Part shown: in pieces, positions 63,101 to 64,000 of the stretch | Numbering within the stretch: position 1 is the first letter of the stretch | How the letters are laid out: each line of letters starts with the position of its first letter | Assembly (NCBI GenBank): GCA_977006965.1 | Contig: OZ345353.1 | Span: 1,302,001-1,366,000, forward strand | Source of the DNA: Phymatolithon calcareum | Lineage: Eukaryota; Rhodophyta; Florideophyceae; Hapalidiales | Direction of reading: 5' to 3' | Length of the DNA: 64,000 bases | Made by a program: the position numbers and the translations under genes | The notes under the pieces: model-generated | What the model was told of the DNA's origin: nothing | What the model saw: only the letters and a program-made list of their open reading frames with translations | Databases searched by the model: none

Positions 63101-63509
63101 CTTTTCTCTTGCTTGTTGTGGCGACGCGAAGTTATCACATTTGGGTTCAGAATATAATAAAAGAGCTTGACGGGCATAAAATGATTCTGAAATCATGTCT
63201 TGAAAATAACCCGTTCATCTTTCCCTTATATACAATTGTCCTGGTACCTTGCTCGCTTCTGCAGAAGATATTTTCTCTCATCTGCCCACTTCTTCCTTTC
63301 GCCATACCTCAATATTTCTTCTCTCCTATAAACAGCTCCCTCCTGTGCTTTCTGAGTGGTTTGTTGCAAGTCTTCATATTTTCTTAGATACTCAAAGTCC
63401 TTCATTTCTTCCTATATGTCTTCCTCTTCCTCACAGTATTCGTCTGTTTCTTCAATGTGCCTTTTATGCGTTACAAAACTCAAGCGAAAGCTTTTGACTT
63501 GATGACCTC

Positions 63510-63970
63510 TCCTCATTTATGTCAGCACAGAACTCGTACCCGACATTGGAGAGAGATGTTTCCGCAACGTGTATTATAACCTAGATGGAGGAATTCAATA
63601 TGAATTTATTACCCCGCTCCCCGCTGCTGAGAAGGAAGCTGCTTGGTGGATTGTGAAAATGTTTACTGTGCTTTCTGTTTTGCCGCTGGTTTTTCTGACA
63701 CCTCTTTGAAGAAAATCAGTACTAGGTGCATACTTTTGTGTCACAGCCGTGATTGAGCTGGTCGCGCTCCAACGCATTCTATCTTCATCCAAGATTAGTC
63801 CTGAAATTGAATATGAATGTAAGCGACTCACTAGAGTACTTGTTGGGAGAGAAATACGAATCAAGGATATACTGAATAGTCAAACTACGTTAGCCTAGAA
63901 AATCGTGCGAAAGCGGCCCTGTTACTCTTGAAGAGAGGCCTTGGGAGCTTTTAAAATAAATGAACACATA
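63510..63970 (+). pseudogene. Fragment of an unrecognised dispersed protein family (family 1, copy c)
   Basis: The plus-strand translation shows RCFRNVYYNLDGGIQ, EAAWWIVKMF, then TPL-stop-RKSVLG, AVIELVALQRIL, EYECKRLTR and GREIRIKDIL before a stop at about 63899. The TGA at about 63707 stands where copy b has Trp (TGG). The 3' motif GGCCTTGGGAGCTTTTAAAA follows at about 63938. It extends further 5' than the other copies. 63101-63509 shows only short hydrophobic frames. Confidence 0.55.
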
Positions 63971-64000
63971 TCCCCCGATTCAATATGTGGACGAAAAAGG

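Noticed and set aside
1-64000. CRISPR arrays or bacterial defence islands
   Set aside because: No spaced short repeats, and the gene content is eukaryotic.
1-64000. Telomeric or rRNA sequence
   Set aside because: No telomere-like arrays and no rRNA core motifs were seen.

Overview
The window is nuclear DNA of a eukaryote, most likely a red alga. A florideophyte such as Chondrus crispus is my best guess, not a proven identification. Three things point there: the cellular genes I recognise are intronless, including one frame of 9.8 kb; a nuclear gene encodes a plastid-targeted phycobiliprotein-like protein; and long stretches are LTR and tyrosine-recombinase retrotransposons.

Layout. 1-7962 is most of a DIRS/PAT/Ngaro-like tyrosine-recombinase retroelement (gag-like, RT-RNase H and recombinase frames, ending in two identical 169-bp direct repeats). 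8.9-11.3 kb holds two convergent cellular genes: an acidic nuclear EF-hand protein with a centrin-like C-terminus, and a WD40-like protein. 11.58-12.18 kb is a broken copy of the phycobiliprotein-like gene found intact at 27368-28006. The two copies and their downstream repeats flank a central block. That block holds a SINE-like insertion (14137-15193, with a 12-bp target duplication) and a giant gene (16313-26107) that joins RGG repeats, a CCCH finger, a ZNFX1/Upf1-like helicase, NFX1-like Cys-rich repeats and a RING-IBR tail. 28.0-34.9 kb is gene-poor and holds fragments of two repeated protein families. A PHO80-type cyclin lies at 34970-35518 and a decayed Ty3/Gypsy element at about 36.0-40.5 kb.

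The right third is a four-level nest. A Ty1/Copia element (40819-62714) contains a Ty3/Gypsy chromovirus (42536-58519). The chromovirus contains a second, reversed Copia element (47576-53676), which in turn contains a 532-bp retroposed fragment (48846-49377). LTR mismatch counts made by eye (about 29, 25 and 6) fall in the same order as the nesting. The chromovirus also carries a long antisense reading frame between pol and its 3' LTR.

The strongest biological leads are the nuclear phycobiliprotein-like gene with a conserved bilin-attachment motif, the helicase-NFX1-RBR fusion, the antisense gene of the chromovirus, and a dispersed gene-fragment family whose copies end in a shared 3' motif. 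All positions and motif matches were read by eye; no searches or computations were run.
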